From Rhodotorula mucilaginosa (taxonomy: Eukaryota > Basidiomycota > Microbotryomycetes > Sporidiobolales > Sporidiobolaceae), in the NCBI GenBank assembly GCA_034406715.1, contig CP137869.1, positions 248,001 to 312,000 of the forward strand: a stretch of 64,000 nucleotides of DNA. The letters are read 5' to 3'. Below the pieces are notes generated by a model. It was given only the letters and a program-made list of their open reading frames with translations, was not told where the DNA came from and did no database searches. Position numbers and translations under genes: made by a program. Positions 21,699 to 33,453 of the stretch are shown in pieces; positions within the stretch are counted from its first letter, which is position 1, and each line of letters starts with the position of its first letter.

Positions 21699-24600
21699 CT
21701 ACGACATCTCCAACATCGAATCGATCGTCTTGCCCATATCGCCCGAGTTGCTCAACAAGACCATCTCGATCACCTCGCGCTCCGCATCGGGGAAGATGCT
21801 CTGCAGCGTCTCGAGCTGCGCCTGCCTCGCCTCCTCGTGCTGCCGATCAATCTCCTGCAGCACCGCGTCGTCCGAAGTATCCGGAGCGGCGTACATCGCC
21901 AAATCTGGAGGAGGGCCCGGGCGTTGCAGCGAGCCGGTCGAGGAAGGGAGCGGGAGGAGAGGCGGTCGCGAAGGAGGACCACTACCACCACCCGGTTTTT
22001 GGTGCTGGTGGTAGCTCCGCCGCTTGCTCACGCCCGGCCGAGGCTGCAGCCCGGGATAGGCGTCCGGCGACCCCTCAGCGACGCCGGGAGTCGGCGGGAA
22101 CGGCGCCGGCGGGACTCGGGACGACCTCGACGTCGGCGAAGTCGGACCAGACTGGCCCGTCAGCTCGTTCGCGGTTTCTTCGAGTTGCTCAAAGATGCGC
22201 GCGAGTGCTCCGAGCGGTTTGCTCATCGCCCGTTCGACGTTTTCGGTCCCGCGCAAGAGCGAGTCCTTGACCGACTGAGGGAACGAGGCGTTGGGCGGAA
22301 TCGCAGCGGCGACTTCGCCTTCTTGTCCGCCTTGCGCGGACCCAGCGCTCGCGGTCAACAAAGAAGCCGAACCCCCTTCGGTCGGCTGCAAGAGATCTGC
22401 CGATGTGGCGGATGCGTCCCGTGGCTGTGGTCGGTTACTCTCGTCGCGAGGAGGGACAGGCGGAGGGGGTTCCTCCGAAGCGATCTGCTTGACCGCCTCG
22501 GCGACGTGAGCCTCGAATTCGGCCTGAGTAATGTTCGAAAGTGAGGAAGCGTCGAGCGTCTCGATGAAGGAGATTGCCGCCGTCTGTGAGATCCGACGTC
22601 AGCCCGTGATTCGACGAGTGGCGCAGGGGTCTTTGCGACGCACCAAGCTGGACAAGTAGTAACCGCCTTCGCCTGAGAGCTTTTCCGGATTCCGGAAGCG
22701 CTGAATATATCTGTGCCGCGTGCCGGTGAGCCTGGGCGACTGTAGACAGGTCGCGAGCAGAACTCACTGCAGGTTCGAGACCAAGTGCTCCGGATTCGCT
22801 TTGATCACCACGTAGATCAGGAACGGGATAAACGTATCCGCGCCCTCTTCACCGCTCGCGACATGACGCATGAGGCCTGAGCGAATGTGTCAGGAGTCAG
22901 AGATCGACAGCTTGCTCTAGAGAGAAGACGTGCGAACCCACCGAAGATGACCTTGCAGCAGTTCAGCACGCAAATGAGCTTGTCGCGCGGCGCCTTGTAC
23001 TGATTCATCTTGCACAACTCGCTTTGCGCAAAGTTGAGGAAGCTCTGCACCTGCTTGCGAGAAGTCTTCGCGTTGCCGGTTGAAGGTCGCGACCTTGGCG
23101 GCTCAGCCTCTTCCGATCGATTTGTGCTTGCCGTTTCGGCGGACGGCGCCTCTTCCTCGGAGCCGAGGCGTGGTGAGGAAGACAGCTCGGGTGTGGACGC
23201 GGCGGAAGTGTCGGACCGGGGAGGTATCGGCAAATCGAGGTGCTTCGGTTCGATCCAAGAAAAGATGCGAATGCGCTGACGCAACACGTCGTCGCGCTCG
23301 ACATCCCCCGAGGGCGACATGTTATCTGGAAAAGCCGAGAGATCCAAGGCCGGCGAGAAGGTCCTGCAGCAACACAACAAGATGAGACGACATCCCACGA
23401 GGCAAGTACGCAAACGCCAACGCACAAATGCCAGAGGCGGTTCATGACGAGTTTTTCCATCGCTTCGAGCGCAAGGTCAAATTCTGCCTCGGCTCGTTCG
23501 GGATCGTCCCGCCAGTCGACGTCGAGCATGCTCTTCCACGGGTCGACCTGCCGCATCTTGCCAGCGATGAAATCGAGGAAATCGTTGATCACGCGTACTT
23601 GATCTGTTGTAGATACCGGTGGACGCCGAGAGAACTCTTTCAAGAAGCTGCATGGCGGTGTCAAGAGGATTCAGCGTGAGCGAAAGGGTGACTGATGCGA
23701 CAACTCCTGTGCGCAACTCACGACCGGAGGTACTTGGCAATCGGATCAGCCGACCGCGATCGCATCTGCTCGAGGAAGCGGTTGAAGTCGAAAACTGGCT
23801 CGTCCGGCCGCGTTCTCCTCCTGCCCTTTTCCGCGATAGCGCCCTCTGCCCTCTTCTCGTCCTCGTCGTCCACCTTTTCAGTCTCGCGTTCCCGCTCCTT
23901 GCCCTTGCTACTCGCGGCGGCGCCCGCAATCGCGGTGAGGAACCCACCCTTTTCTCGCGAGGGCGAACTGCCGGGCTGCGGAGTTCCTTCACCGCTCGGG
24001 GCTGGCGATGGTCTAGCCGACGAACGAAAGACGGATGCGATCGAAGCGAGCGGCTTGGCGAGACCCGACGGACCGGGCTGTGCAGGACTATGTATTGACG
24101 CTGTATCGGTCGTGCCCGAACCGGGAGCTTTTGCTGGCTCGGCGGTACCGACGTCGGGGAGGGGAAGCGGAGGCGGCGAGCTGGAAGATTGGGGTCGGTC
24201 ACGGGTCGGAGTGCCGCTCAAGCTTCGCAGCATGCTGCCAAAGCTGAAACCGCTCCCTCCGGATGGACTCGCGCCATGACCGAGGCGCTCGTGGGTGTCC
24301 TGCGCGCCTGCCGACTCGTTGCGAGCGTTCCCCTCCTCTTTATCGCTCTCGCTGTCGGCGAGGACTTCGAGGCGACTTTCGCGGCGGACCATACTGCCGA
24401 GGGTCCCTTGAACTGGCGCAAAGGGGTCGAGATCGTGCAAGTCGACCGCTGTGCTCTGGGACGGAGGAGGCGGGGCCGGCGGAGTGTGCAGGTACCCTGC
24501 GTGGTAACCGTCCGCCGACACCCCGTGCTCGTTCTTCTCGGTCGAGGGTGCACGCGCCGGTACATCGGCCCAGATCCCGTTCACGTCGTCCGTCTCCTGC

Positions 24601-24722
24601 AAGGCTGCGGTTTTCATTGCTGTGGTCGGTGTTGACGCGGTGACGCCGACTTCATCTCCGAGCGAGGCAGCAAGGGGAGACAGGTCCGGGAACGCGTTCG
24701 TGCCCGGTGCATCATCCGCCAT
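21699..24722 (-). CDS. VPS9: Vps9: Rab5/Vps21 guanine nucleotide exchange factor with CUE domain
   Basis: Activates Rab5-type GTPases on endosomes. The start MADDAPGTNAFPDLS opens a long Ser/Pro/acidic N-terminal region (about 300 residues), then FDFNRFLEQMRSRSADPIAK, the helical bundle before the catalytic domain. The VPS9 core follows over several introns: DPWKSMLDVDWRDDPERAE, EKLVMNRLWHLTFSPAL, then RQRIRIFSWIEPKHLDLP. After a Ser/Glu insertion come NQYKAPRDKLICVLNCCKVI, GADTFIPFLIYVVIKANPEH, LVSNLQYIQRFRN and GEGGYYLSSLTAAISFIE; the D and Y of these motifs contact the GTPase in known structures. The C-terminus has a ubiquitin-binding CUE domain: QLETLQSIFPDAEREVIEMV then LLSNSGDMGKTIDSMLEMS. 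The insertion in the catalytic domain and the long N-terminus are fungal embellishments. Confidence 0.93.
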
Positions 24723-24962
24723 GCTCGGAGCAGGCGTCTCTAGTCTCGGCGCAGGGGTCGAGTTGGCCTATGACTATGCGAACCTACGGATCTTGCCTCG
24801 CGTGTGCAAGTCCCCGATCGCACGGAAGCAACCTCCGCGGCATTACGAGCGTTTTGGGCGAATATACGCACCTGGGCGGAAACAGCAGAACGGGTGTCCC
24901 TCTGAGCAACTGATCTTACAAGAATACTACATATCAGCTCCTTTGAAGTCCTGATTCAAGAA

Positions 24963-26950
24963 TTAGTGGGCGGCGATTTCGAGGGAAGAGACGAGATCCG
25001 CGAGACCTGCATATGGTGCAAGTCGCGTTGCAATCTGCGCGCGTAAAGGCGATGTCGATGATCAGCCCGCGAACACCGACGATACAGAATCTGAGAGGGC
25101 TGACCGGAGTGTCCGAGACGCCTTCGAGTTCTCGGAGCAAGTCCGCGAGGCTCTCCTTCAGCTCCTCAATGGCCGCCGAACCCTCCTGACTCCCTGCCTG
25201 CAACGCCTGCGCCGTCTTGCTCTCGTGCATCCCGATCCAACACTGAGAAACGGCGACGCCAATCTTGCCCTCCCATCTCCGCATGCGCAGCCTCGCGTTC
25301 CTGACGACAGCGACGAGGGCCCGACTCGCTACGAGCATCATGGTCGCAGTGTCGACCGTCCAAGTCCCGTCGCCGCCGGCAGTGGCGGTCGTAACGAGTA
25401 GATCTGTCAAGTGTGGCATCAAGATCTGGAGGTACCGGATCGTCGCCGAGCCCATCGCGTCGACGAGTGGGGCCAATGCGCACGCCGTGACCGTCTCGAT
25501 CGCGACATTCTGTCCTTTGAACTCCCATGCATGGACGATCGAGGTCGTGAACAGTCTGCACAGTGCTTCGAAGCGAGGTTCGTCGGCCGCAAGCGGGTCG
25601 GAAGGCCGCGGTGGAGGATATTGCAGGTTGACGAGTTGGAGAGCGATCGGATGCGTTGCGGCGAGGAGGCGAGGCGTGTTCGGATCAGAGAGCGCCGAGA
25701 AGCACGCCTCCAGAGACTGTAGACCGCGCACGTTCAGTTCCCGAGAAGCAGTGGTCGACGAGAAGTGACAACGTGAGGCGCACCCGCTCAAAGACCTTGC
25801 CGACGCCAGTGCGCCGGAGCAAACTCGCATCGACGCGCTTGAGCAAAGTTCCGAGAATCGCAACTCCCCGCATCTTGTTTGCCGACTCGAAATCATCGAG
25901 ATACGACAACAGGGGCGGCAGCAAGAAAGGCCACAGATCTTCGATCTCTCCGGGCTGGATCGGGTCGGCAGAGGGGAACCCGTCAGGCTGCCCTCGTCGT
26001 CAGAAGAGCGAAAATAGTCGCGTACCTGTAGGGCTTCGATGACGAGGTTGACGACCGCCGCTAGTCCGACTTGTCTCCGCCAGCTCGTGACATCTTGTTC
26101 GCTGCTCTCGAACCAGGTATTGAGAGCGCCTTCGCCGCCGAGCGGTCTCGAGAGGACTCGGCCGGTCGCCGGGTTCAGTTTCGGATGCGGTTTGAAGTAT
26201 GGCGGCAGGGAGACGGTGAGAACGTGTCGCGCGAGTGGTAGCCGTACCGAGGGAGGGTGACCGAGTAAAGTCGGGAGCAGGTCTGCTAACAGTGGCGCGC
26301 GTGTGAGCTCTCAATCGTTGTTTCTCGCGGAGCTGTCCCGATCCGGTGTCTTTGGAGGGATTCACGCACCGTCCGCAGCGGACGCGAGAGGGATTCCGAG
26401 CCCGGGCGTGCTGGCGTCGTAACGCCCAAACACGACCAGGAGACGCGCTCGCAGCTCCAGTTCTGGACGACTCGAAGGATCCGTCGCCGAGGATAGTAGT
26501 CCGATGAGACTAGCAGCCAGTCGTTGAGCTGCTGGGATCCGATGCAGGAAATCTTGTCGCAGTTGTGGCGGAGGAAGATCTGCACCAAGGGGATTCCTGG
26601 TCAACTGTTGCGCAGTTTAGTCTCCGGAGAAGCCGACATAGGGACCGACCGGCTTCTTCCAAATCCGGATCATCATAGAAGAGATCTGGAGGAGGTGCAG
26701 CGATCTCTGCGAGCCGGGCGAGGGCAGTCCTCGCCGTCGTCGTTTCTTCAGTCGTCAAAGTTGGCGCGGCGGCGGCGGTTTCTGTAATACGGGCGGCAAG
26801 GTCGAGCGCTCGTGCGAGTGCCTGTTACATTCCAGAGGGTGTGAGTTGGCTGCAAAGGCGCCCGGAGGATGCGACATGGCTCACTTGTTGCTCGTTTGGA
26901 AAGTCGATGAGGAGGTTGTGCACCTCGACGAGCCGTGCGTCGTTCGACAT
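24963..26950 (-). CDS. TTI2: TTI2 (Tel2-interacting protein 2; TTT complex)
   Basis: HEAT-type helical protein; with Tel2 and Tti1 it matures PIKK kinases (TOR, ATM/ATR). Start ATG 26950 (MSNDARLVEVHNLLIDF), intron to ALARALDLAARITETAA. The centre has PFLLPPLLSYLDDFESANKM then RGVAILGTLLKRVDASLLRR followed by TGVGKVFERV, which matches the Tti2 domain pattern (LLDDY...KG..LL...p..LL.rTGlg.vf). Then AIETVTACALAPLVDAMGSA and TIRYLQILMPHLTDLL, also family-like. The last intron (donor at ...GVSDTP, acceptor cgcgcag) gives a C-terminus IATRLAPYAGLADL...EIAAH and stop 24963-24965. One short intron near 26620-26670 is a guess needed to keep frame. It shares a 160-bp divergent promoter with the HCNGP-like gene. 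Confidence 0.78.
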
Positions 26951-27112
26951 TTTTCGTTCGCAGCTCAGATTGTCCTTTTTGCCGGTGCTCTGCTGCAGCC
27001 TCGTGAGCGGTTTTCTGGGAGAGTGTGACAGCGGTGTGAAGAGCGAGCAGCAGAGAAAGTTGGTTCGACTTTCTCCATCATCAGTCAAGAGACGCTCACA
27101 ACTCGCAAGAGG
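26951..27112. promoter_or_regulatory. Divergent promoter between TTI2 and the HCNGP-like gene
   Basis: About 160 bp between two divergent start codons, both inferred from splicing. It must serve both genes. No specific element recognised. Confidence 0.4.
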
Positions 27113-28412
27113 ATGCAGAGTATGCTCCGTATAGCACTGCCTTCCTGTCGCTGTCTACTGATCTGCCCCACCCCTTTGCAGATTTGGCGGGGTACGGCAG
27201 CGATTCGGATGACGATGCCGCAGGTCCGTCGACCGCAAGGAGCGTAGGCACGCCGCAGGCAACCGAGACGAGTAACGGCACAGCCAAGGTGAGCAGACTC
27301 GAGTGCTCTCGAACCATAGCCGATCAGGCAGAGCGCACGCGCAACTCTCTCCCGTTTGCCCCGTCCAGGACTCGCTTCCTGACCCTCGAGCCGTCTCCTC
27401 AGCCCGTGAGTCCCGCCTGCGTCTTCCGTATGCTTCTCTGCTTTCAAGTTGACTTTGACTGCCGTGCGGGGAGGACAGCTCCGCCAGCCTTCACCCGGAT
27501 AAAGGGCGCCGCCTCCTCTCGGTCGCATACACCCCTCTCGGGCGTCAGGTTACCCACCTCGACAGCGAGCTCGCCCCGTTCCGGACCATCCTCGGCCGCG
27601 CTCGGAAAGCGCAGAGAATCGTCGACGAGTCCTCCACCGTTCGCGAGAACAAACACCTCGGATCGGAACGGCGACGCAGCCACTCCTCCGGTCGGGTTGG
27701 CCGTCAACCTCGACACGCTCGCCGATTATGGAATCCCGCCAATCCCGACAGGACCGTGTGCTCCCTCTGTACAGGTCAGTTCCATTTCGCCCCTTGCAGG
27801 CAAGGAGTTTGAGCGCGTGCTCATCAAGGCCCCCGCAGGCCAAACTCGCCAATTTCCACAACCTCCGCCTCTCGCGCGGCCTGCATTTCAACGACTCGCT
27901 CCACGCCTCGAAAGCGTTCCGGAACCCTCGAATCTATGCCAAGCTGGTCGAATTTGTCGACGTGGACGAGACGGGGTCGAATTGGGACAAGGAGATCTGG
28001 GATTCCAAGGCGATCGGACCGGACGCGACGTCAAGCCGGCTCGGTCAGTCGTCTGCACTGGGGCTCCGTGAATGCCGTCGACTGACTTGTTGGGCATTCG
28101 TAAACAGCCGAACTGCAAAAGATCCGCTCCGAGGCGAAACAAGCCGGAGCTTCTCAGCGCTCGTCGATCGCGTTCGCGCCTTCCACTTCATCCTCCACCT
28201 CGGCTGCCTCGCGCGCCGCCGACGATCCACGCAACGCCGGTCTCAACTCGAGACGAGATCACGACCGCGATCGCGAGCGGGATAGGGAGTACCGATCGAG
28301 GGACCGCGATCGCGAGAAGGACTGGGACAAGGGTGGCGAAGGCAAGAAGAGTCGCTGGGATCGAGGAGGCGCGGCGGGGCGAGATAGGAGCCGGAGTCCA
28401 AGGCGGCGATGA
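27113..28412 (+). CDS. HCNGP/SAP30BP-like transcription/splicing regulator
   Basis: Nuclear protein of the HCNGP (SAP30-binding protein) family. I infer a 7-nt first coding exon, ATGCAGA at 27113-27119, followed by a gtatgc intron with a tactgat branch. It joins exon 2 to read MQNLAGYGSDSDDDAAGPST; family members also begin with a short lead, then 'SLa.Y..dSe'. The conserved core is over several introns: DYGIPPIPTGPC, KLANFHNLRLSRGLHFNDSL then SKAFRNPRIYAKLVEFVDVD, and ETGSNWDKEIWD. This is the HCNGP domain (f..l...G.hfN..L..s..frNP.il.klv...di.e.gtn). The C-terminus is an RD/RE/RS-rich tail ending RSRSPRRR, typical of splicing-linked proteins. The start is the least certain part. Confidence 0.82.
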
Positions 28413-28528
28413 GAGGTTTGCGTCTTAACCCGCGGCTCCCCTGTCATATCAAGCTATTTGCACCTACGGGAACAAGCTCTCAGGCAAATCGTGTTTTATC
28501 TGCCGGAGACGCGAAGAAGACCGAAACG

Positions 28529-29893
28529 CTAGGTTACGATATCGATCCATCTACGCTTCTTTCGCCTATCGAGAGTGATCGCCTCCCACACATCGCGCTT
28601 GAGCCGTTGCCGCAACCGGACCGCGCTGACCTCCTCGGGATACTCGCGCCTGAGTCCGAGCACCCTCAAACCGAGCCACCGCTCGTCCCAATCCACGGCC
28701 TGCACCGCCGCAACAACGTTCAAGTCGGAGGAGAAGCTGACGTCGAGAGTGTGCAAGGTCGGAGTGGCGGCGGCGAGGCGGGCGAGAAACCCGATCGGGT
28801 GGACGTTCGAGCCCGGGATGGTGGAGACTGAACGACCCGCGAGAGAGAGGGTGCGGAGGGAGATGAGGTGGGAGAGCAGGTCGAAGAAGGCGTCGGAGTA
28901 CGGGATCCGACTCGTCGCGGTCAGGTTCAGAGTGTGCAGGAAGGGAAAGACGGCGACGTGTTTCGGTGGCGGTGGCGGGAGAGGCGGTGGCGGTGGTGGG
29001 ACAGGCACGCCCGCTGCGGCTTTGACGAGTTTCGCGGCTGGAGGAGATGATCCATCTCCGGTCTCTTGGACTTCGCGGAGGAGGACGGCGCGCAGAGTCC
29101 GCAGTGAGACGGACGAGAACGACAGGTTGAGGCTTTCAACCTCCGAGGTGGCGTCGCTGCACTGTGGTGACGCGTCCCAGTCACCGCCGTCCTCGTCGTC
29201 GAGCTGTAGAGCTTCTACAGTGGGCAAGCCGTTCGCCGAAGCGGTCCCAAGCGTTCCGGCAGCTTGTTCATCCCCCTCGCGCTGAGAGTCAGGGTGCGAT
29301 TGCTCGGACGGCGAGAGCAACTGAAGAACATCATCCTCCAGGACGAGCTCGTTTCTCCAGTCGGCAAAGACGTCCAAGAGCCGGAGTCGAAGATGGATTG
29401 GCAAGTAGTGGATGTAGTCGGCGAGGAGGCTGTTGTCGCCACCGAGATCCTCTGCAACGACAGTTCCGGCGGCGACAAAGAGTCCCTTGACTGGCGGAGC
29501 GGGCTCAGAGCACGCGGTAGTAGGGAGTGGCGCTGCGAGTCTCTCGCGGGCTACGAGTTCGTGTGGGTGTGAGCGAGCCGAGCGGGCAGTGCGAGAGGAA
29601 GGCGACCGCGAGTCGCCTGCTGCCGTCGTCGTCGCCCAGCTCTTTGGCGCCGGAGGTCCAGCCGTGCCTCTTCTCCTGTCCGGCAGCCTCACCGGCGTCG
29701 CTACGGTGTTGGCTGCATTCGTGACTGCCTCGAGCCAGCGAGGTCCGGTCGAATTCTGCTGCTGCTGCTGATGGAGACGCGAATTGTAGCGCGGCCGGTC
29801 TCGGGCGGACTGCTCTGCGCGGAGGCGGGCTAGACGATCTTGTACGGTATCTTTACGCTGCTCGACCTGTCGCACCGGACGAGACGGGATCAT
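28529..29893 (-). CDS. Leucine-rich-repeat-like orphan protein, 454 residues
   Basis: Not assigned to a family. One exon from ATG 29893 to the stop at 28529. The N-terminus is basic and Gln/Ser-rich (RLHQQQQQNSTGPRWLE). The middle reads DYIHYLPIHLRLRLLDVFAD, an F-box-like or helical segment. The C-terminal 200 residues show leucine-rich repeats: FPFLHTLNLTATSRI, LISLRTLSLAGRSVSTIPG, TPTLHTLDVSFSSDLN and WLGLRVLGLRREYPE, each with the LxxLxL core. A Pro tract with VPVPPPPPPLPPPPP interrupts the repeats. Such a layout suggests an adaptor, perhaps of a ubiquitin ligase, but that is inference. It converges with the HCNGP-like gene (116 bp) and is divergent from the TatD gene (113 bp). Confidence 0.72.
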   Translation of the reverse strand: MIPSRPVRQVEQRKDTVQDRLARLRAEQSARDRPRYNSRLHQQQQQNSTGPRWLEAVTNAANTVATPVRLPDRRRGTAGPPAPKSWATTTAAGDSRSPSSRTARSARSHPHELVARERLAAPLPTTACSEPAPPVKGLFVAAGTVVAEDLGGDNSLLADYIHYLPIHLRLRLLDVFADWRNELVLEDDVLQLLSPSEQSHPDSQREGDEQAAGTLGTASANGLPTVEALQLDDEDGGDWDASPQCSDATSEVESLNLSFSSVSLRTLRAVLLREVQETGDGSSPPAAKLVKAAAGVPVPPPPPPLPPPPPKHVAVFPFLHTLNLTATSRIPYSDAFFDLLSHLISLRTLSLAGRSVSTIPGSNVHPIGFLARLAAATPTLHTLDVSFSSDLNVVAAVQAVDWDERWLGLRVLGLRREYPEEVSAVRLRQRLKRDVWEAITLDRRKKRRWIDIVT

Positions 29894-30006
29894 CGGCGGA
29901 GCAAAAAAGGGAAGATGGCTCTCTTCTAGCCGTCATCCAGATCAAACTCACGCTGGCGTGGGTAAGGGCTGCGAGACCAGCTGCAGGACTTAACCAGCTT
30001 CGCTTG
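29894..30006. promoter_or_regulatory. Divergent promoter between the LRR orphan and the TatD nuclease
   Basis: Only about 113 bp separate the two start codons. Shared control is unavoidable if both starts are right. No motif is recognised. Confidence 0.35.
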
Positions 30007-31344
30007 ATGGGCAGTATGGCTGCTGCACCTGCTGCGCGACTGATCGGTGCGTCATCATCAACCTCCTCCTGCTCACTCAACTCCGACTCTCGCTATGAAG
30101 CTGACACCTGCGCCGAGCAGACATTGGCTGCAACTTGTCTGATCCCGTCTTCCGCGGCTCTTACCACGGCAAACAAGCGCACCAAGGTCCGGTCTTGCTC
30201 TTCCATCTTCTGAGTCGCTGCAAAACTCACTCTCGGAAATATACCTACATGCAGACGACCTGGAAGAGATCCTGAGACGTGCACGGGATGCAGGCGTCCA
30301 CACGCAGCTCTTGACGGGAGATTGTCTCGAAGGGAGCAAGGATGTGCTCGCGCTCGCAGAGCAATACGGTTCGCCCTCTCGCGGACACCCGGCTTCCGAG
30401 CGATGCTGACGGGTATCCGGTTTGCAGAGGGCTTGTACACGACGATCGGCTGTCATCCCTGCCGGGCAACTGAGATGGATGCGTATCCTGGTGGTCCGGA
30501 GGCATACATCGCTGCCCTTGACGAAGTGATCGTCCAGAACAAGGGCAAGAGGGCAGTCGCCGTCGGCGAATGTGGGCTCGACTATGACCGATTATTCCTC
30601 GCACCGAAAGAAGCTCAACTCCGGTACGCGCGTTTCTGATCCGACCTGCTCGCGGCGAGGCTCGCTGACGACGCCCCTCCGCGTGACGCTGCAGCAACTT
30701 CCCGCCGCAACTCGAACTCGCTTCCAAGCACGACCTCCCGCTCTTTCTTCATTCCCGGAACTGCCACGAAGACTTTGCTGCGCTCCTCAAAGCCCACGGC
30801 AAGCCGCTCCGAGGCGTCGTTCACTCGCACTCGGGCACAGCGGAAGAAGCGCTCGAGTTGATCTCGCTCGGGTTCTACATTGGCGTCAACGGCTGCAGCC
30901 TCAAGACGCAGGAGAATGTGGACGCCATCAAGCGGTTACCCCTGGACAAGGTCATGGTCGAGAGCGACGCGCCGTGGTGTCAAATCCGACCTTCACACGC
31001 CTCGTACCCGATCCTCACCGAGTTCCTTCAGCGGCCAGAATACCAACACCTCAAGGCAAGCTGCCCATCCACTCTCCTCTCCGAAGTGTATGACTGGCTC
31101 CTGACTGTGGACGAGGCCTGTGCAGGAGCGATTCATGCCCGTCGAGGTCAAGAAGGAGAAATTCGTCCCCGGAAAAGCCGTCAAAGGTCGCAACGAGCCG
31201 TACGCGACCAGCCAGGTCGCCTGCGTGCTTGCCTCACTACACGGAGTCTCGCTCGAGGAGGTGGCAGATCAGACGCGCAGGAACACGTTGGCGCTGTTTG
31301 GGTCGGCGGGAATGAAGGAGGGACCGGATCAAATCGGCGAGTAG
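30007..31344 (+). CDS. TatD-family metal-dependent DNase
   Basis: Mg-dependent 3'-5' exonuclease/endonuclease of the TatD (TATDN1) group, linked in yeast to DNA breakdown in apoptosis. Spliced product: MGSMAAAPAARLIDIGCNLS, with DPVFRGSYHGKQAHQ after the first intron, then DDLEEILRRARDAGV. The next exon has TTIGCHPCRATEMD and AVAVGECGLDYDR, with the metal-binding Glu of GECGLD. After an intron come HDLPLFFHSRNCHEDF, RGVVHSHSGTAEEALELISL then GFYIGVNGCSLKT, and MVESDAPWC with the catalytic Asp. The end has KGRNEPYATSQVACVLASL. The two histidines of the N-terminal HxD-type site are replaced by IGCN as in eukaryotic TATDN1 proteins. About six exons. The exact start is the first ATG of two in frame. 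Confidence 0.92.
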
Positions 31345-31689
31345 AGATTGCCGGGCATGACCTTTGACGAGGGATGTTTACTCCTGTAACCGAGATGGCC
31401 TCACTTACATACATACACGTTTCCTCGTTTTTTGGCGCAAGCGCGGCGGCCGCTTGAAGCTTCGCCGGACGGAGATCGACGCACGCGGCTGCACCGCCTC
31501 CTTGAAAGGTCCGCCGTCGGCGCCGATCGAAATGATGAAACTCCGTCTCGGCTTCGGCACTTTGAGCACCTCGCTGCTTTGGCTATTGACGCGTAGGCTT
31601 TCGCGTGGATAGCTTGCGAACCTCTCGCTCATAAGGCCATCGGAGCTGTCCAGTCTGAACCCTTCTCTCTGCTGTCTTCTCTTGCAGCC

Positions 31690-33114
31690 ATGAGCGCTCC
31701 ACCACCGCCGCCGAAGCGAGCTGCCGGTCTGACGACGACCGCGACGAGCGATACAGCCGCTCCGACAGGCGGGAGCAAATGGAAGGGTAAAGCCTCTGCA
31801 TGGGGCGTCAAGGCTCTCGACAAGGCGATGCAGCTGTCCGACAAGGTCGCCCCTCATGTCAACAACCTCACCGAAAAAGTCGGCGGCGAACGGTGGTGGC
31901 CCAGCACGAACGACTTCCCCCTCGAGGTGGCCAAGTGTACGCGCATCCTCCGCGCGTTCACGGTCGACGGGGTCGCCCAAACGGTCGAGGAAAAGGACGA
32001 CAAGGGCATCAAGCGGAAACGGAAAGCGTTCCGCAAGATCCCGGCCGAGGTCCTCCGTGCCGCCAAGGGCATCATCGTCTACACCTCGATGCGATCTGGT
32101 ATTGCGCCTCTCGGAGGCTCCGGCGGGTCGGGCCTGATCTGTGCACGACTTCCGGACGGAACGTGGTCGGCGCCTTCCTGCGTTGCTCCCGGTCCGTAGA
32201 TTGTCCCTTTCTGGTCGAGATTTGCGCTTCTAACAGCAATTTCGATCGAGCGCGGGACATTCCAGCTTACCAAACCCTGACCGACAGGTAACTTTGCCGG
32301 CGGACTCCTCCTCGGTCTCGACATCTTCGACGCCGTCCTCGTCATCATGACCGACCAGGCGCTCCAAGCGTTCATGACGCACAAGGTCTCTCTCGGAGGC
32401 GAATTAGCAATCGCGGCGGGCACCTACGGCGGCGGAGCCTTGGCCGAAGTCGGCTTGGACAAGACGCCGATCTTGTCTTACCAGCGCAGTCGCGGTTTCT
32501 ACGCTGGAGTCGAAGCTGTGGCACAGGCTTACCTGACGCGCTTCGACGAGAACGAGCGGATCTACTCGATGATGGGAGTCACGCAACGCGATATCGTGAG
32601 TGGTGCCGTCTCGGTATCTCCTTCAATTCCATTTTCGTCGGCTCGCACTGATCCTGTTTCGGCACTTGCCACGACACAGCTCACCGGCCACGTTCGTCCG
32701 ACAACTGAAGCGCATCCTTTCCTCGCCGCACTGCGCGAAGCCGAGACGGGGACGGCTCAGCGCCGACTCGGCGTCGAGAACGAATACGAGCAGGCGTTCG
32801 AGTCCAAGCAAGCAGACGACGGGACCGACCCGCTCACGCGCGAAGCAGAAGAGCAAGCAGCAGCTCTCGGCTACTCGGCTGAAGGACCCGGCTCTGCCTC
32901 CGGCGCAGACACCGCATCAGAACCGTCCAAGGAGGCGGTGGCGGTGGCGCCGCCGTCTGCCAATCTGGCACCGCTTCCGCCGCCACCTCGCCGGAACGTT
33001 CCGCCGCCGCCACCACCTGCATACACTACGGTGAATGCTTTCCCCTCTGAAGGTCCGATGGCGCCGGAGTCCACTCCGAGTGTGACGGAGCCCGGAACCG
33101 ACAAGGTTGTCTAA
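31690..33114 (+). CDS. YSC84: Ysc84/SH3YL1-type SYLF-domain protein, copy 1
   Basis: SYLF (DUF500) proteins bind phosphoinositides and actin at endocytic sites and partner Las17/WASP. Three exons (31690-32191, 32288-32595, 32680-33114) sum to 1245 nt, 414 residues. The SYLF domain fills the first two: EVAKCTRILRAFTVDG, KAFRKIPAEVLRAAKGIIVY, RSGIAPLGGSGGSGLICARL then DGTWSAPSCVAPG, NFAGGLLLGLDIFDAVLVIM, and TYGGGALAEVG followed by YQRSRGFYAGVEAVAQAYL. The C-terminal exon is disordered with Pro tracts (PLPPPPRRNVPPPPPPAY). Yeast Ysc84 has a C-terminal SH3 domain there; this copy has Pro-rich SH3 ligands instead. It is followed in tandem by a second SYLF gene. Confidence 0.9.
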
Positions 33115-33453
33115 GTTATCAGTTATCTCGTAGCCGAGGCGGGTGTTCTTTCTCCTCAACTATCAGTGTGGGTGTCTGCCCCCGATCACATTGTATGACC
33201 ATGTCGCCGAATCAGACTGGCGTCCATGTGCATAGCGTGAGCCGAATGATCGCTCCCGCGTGCCTCCACTTCACACCTTTTTTCGGCACGCGTGCGTCGA
33301 CGGAAAAGCGCGGCGGGAACTCGAGTCCGAGGAGGTCAAACTCGCACGCTTCTTCGGCGCACTCAGCCACGCGTAGCTTACGGGAGATCAGAGCCGACTA
33401 CAGCCTCGCGCAGACCTATCGAAAGCTGATCAGGCAGGCCCTGTCTGTGCACG

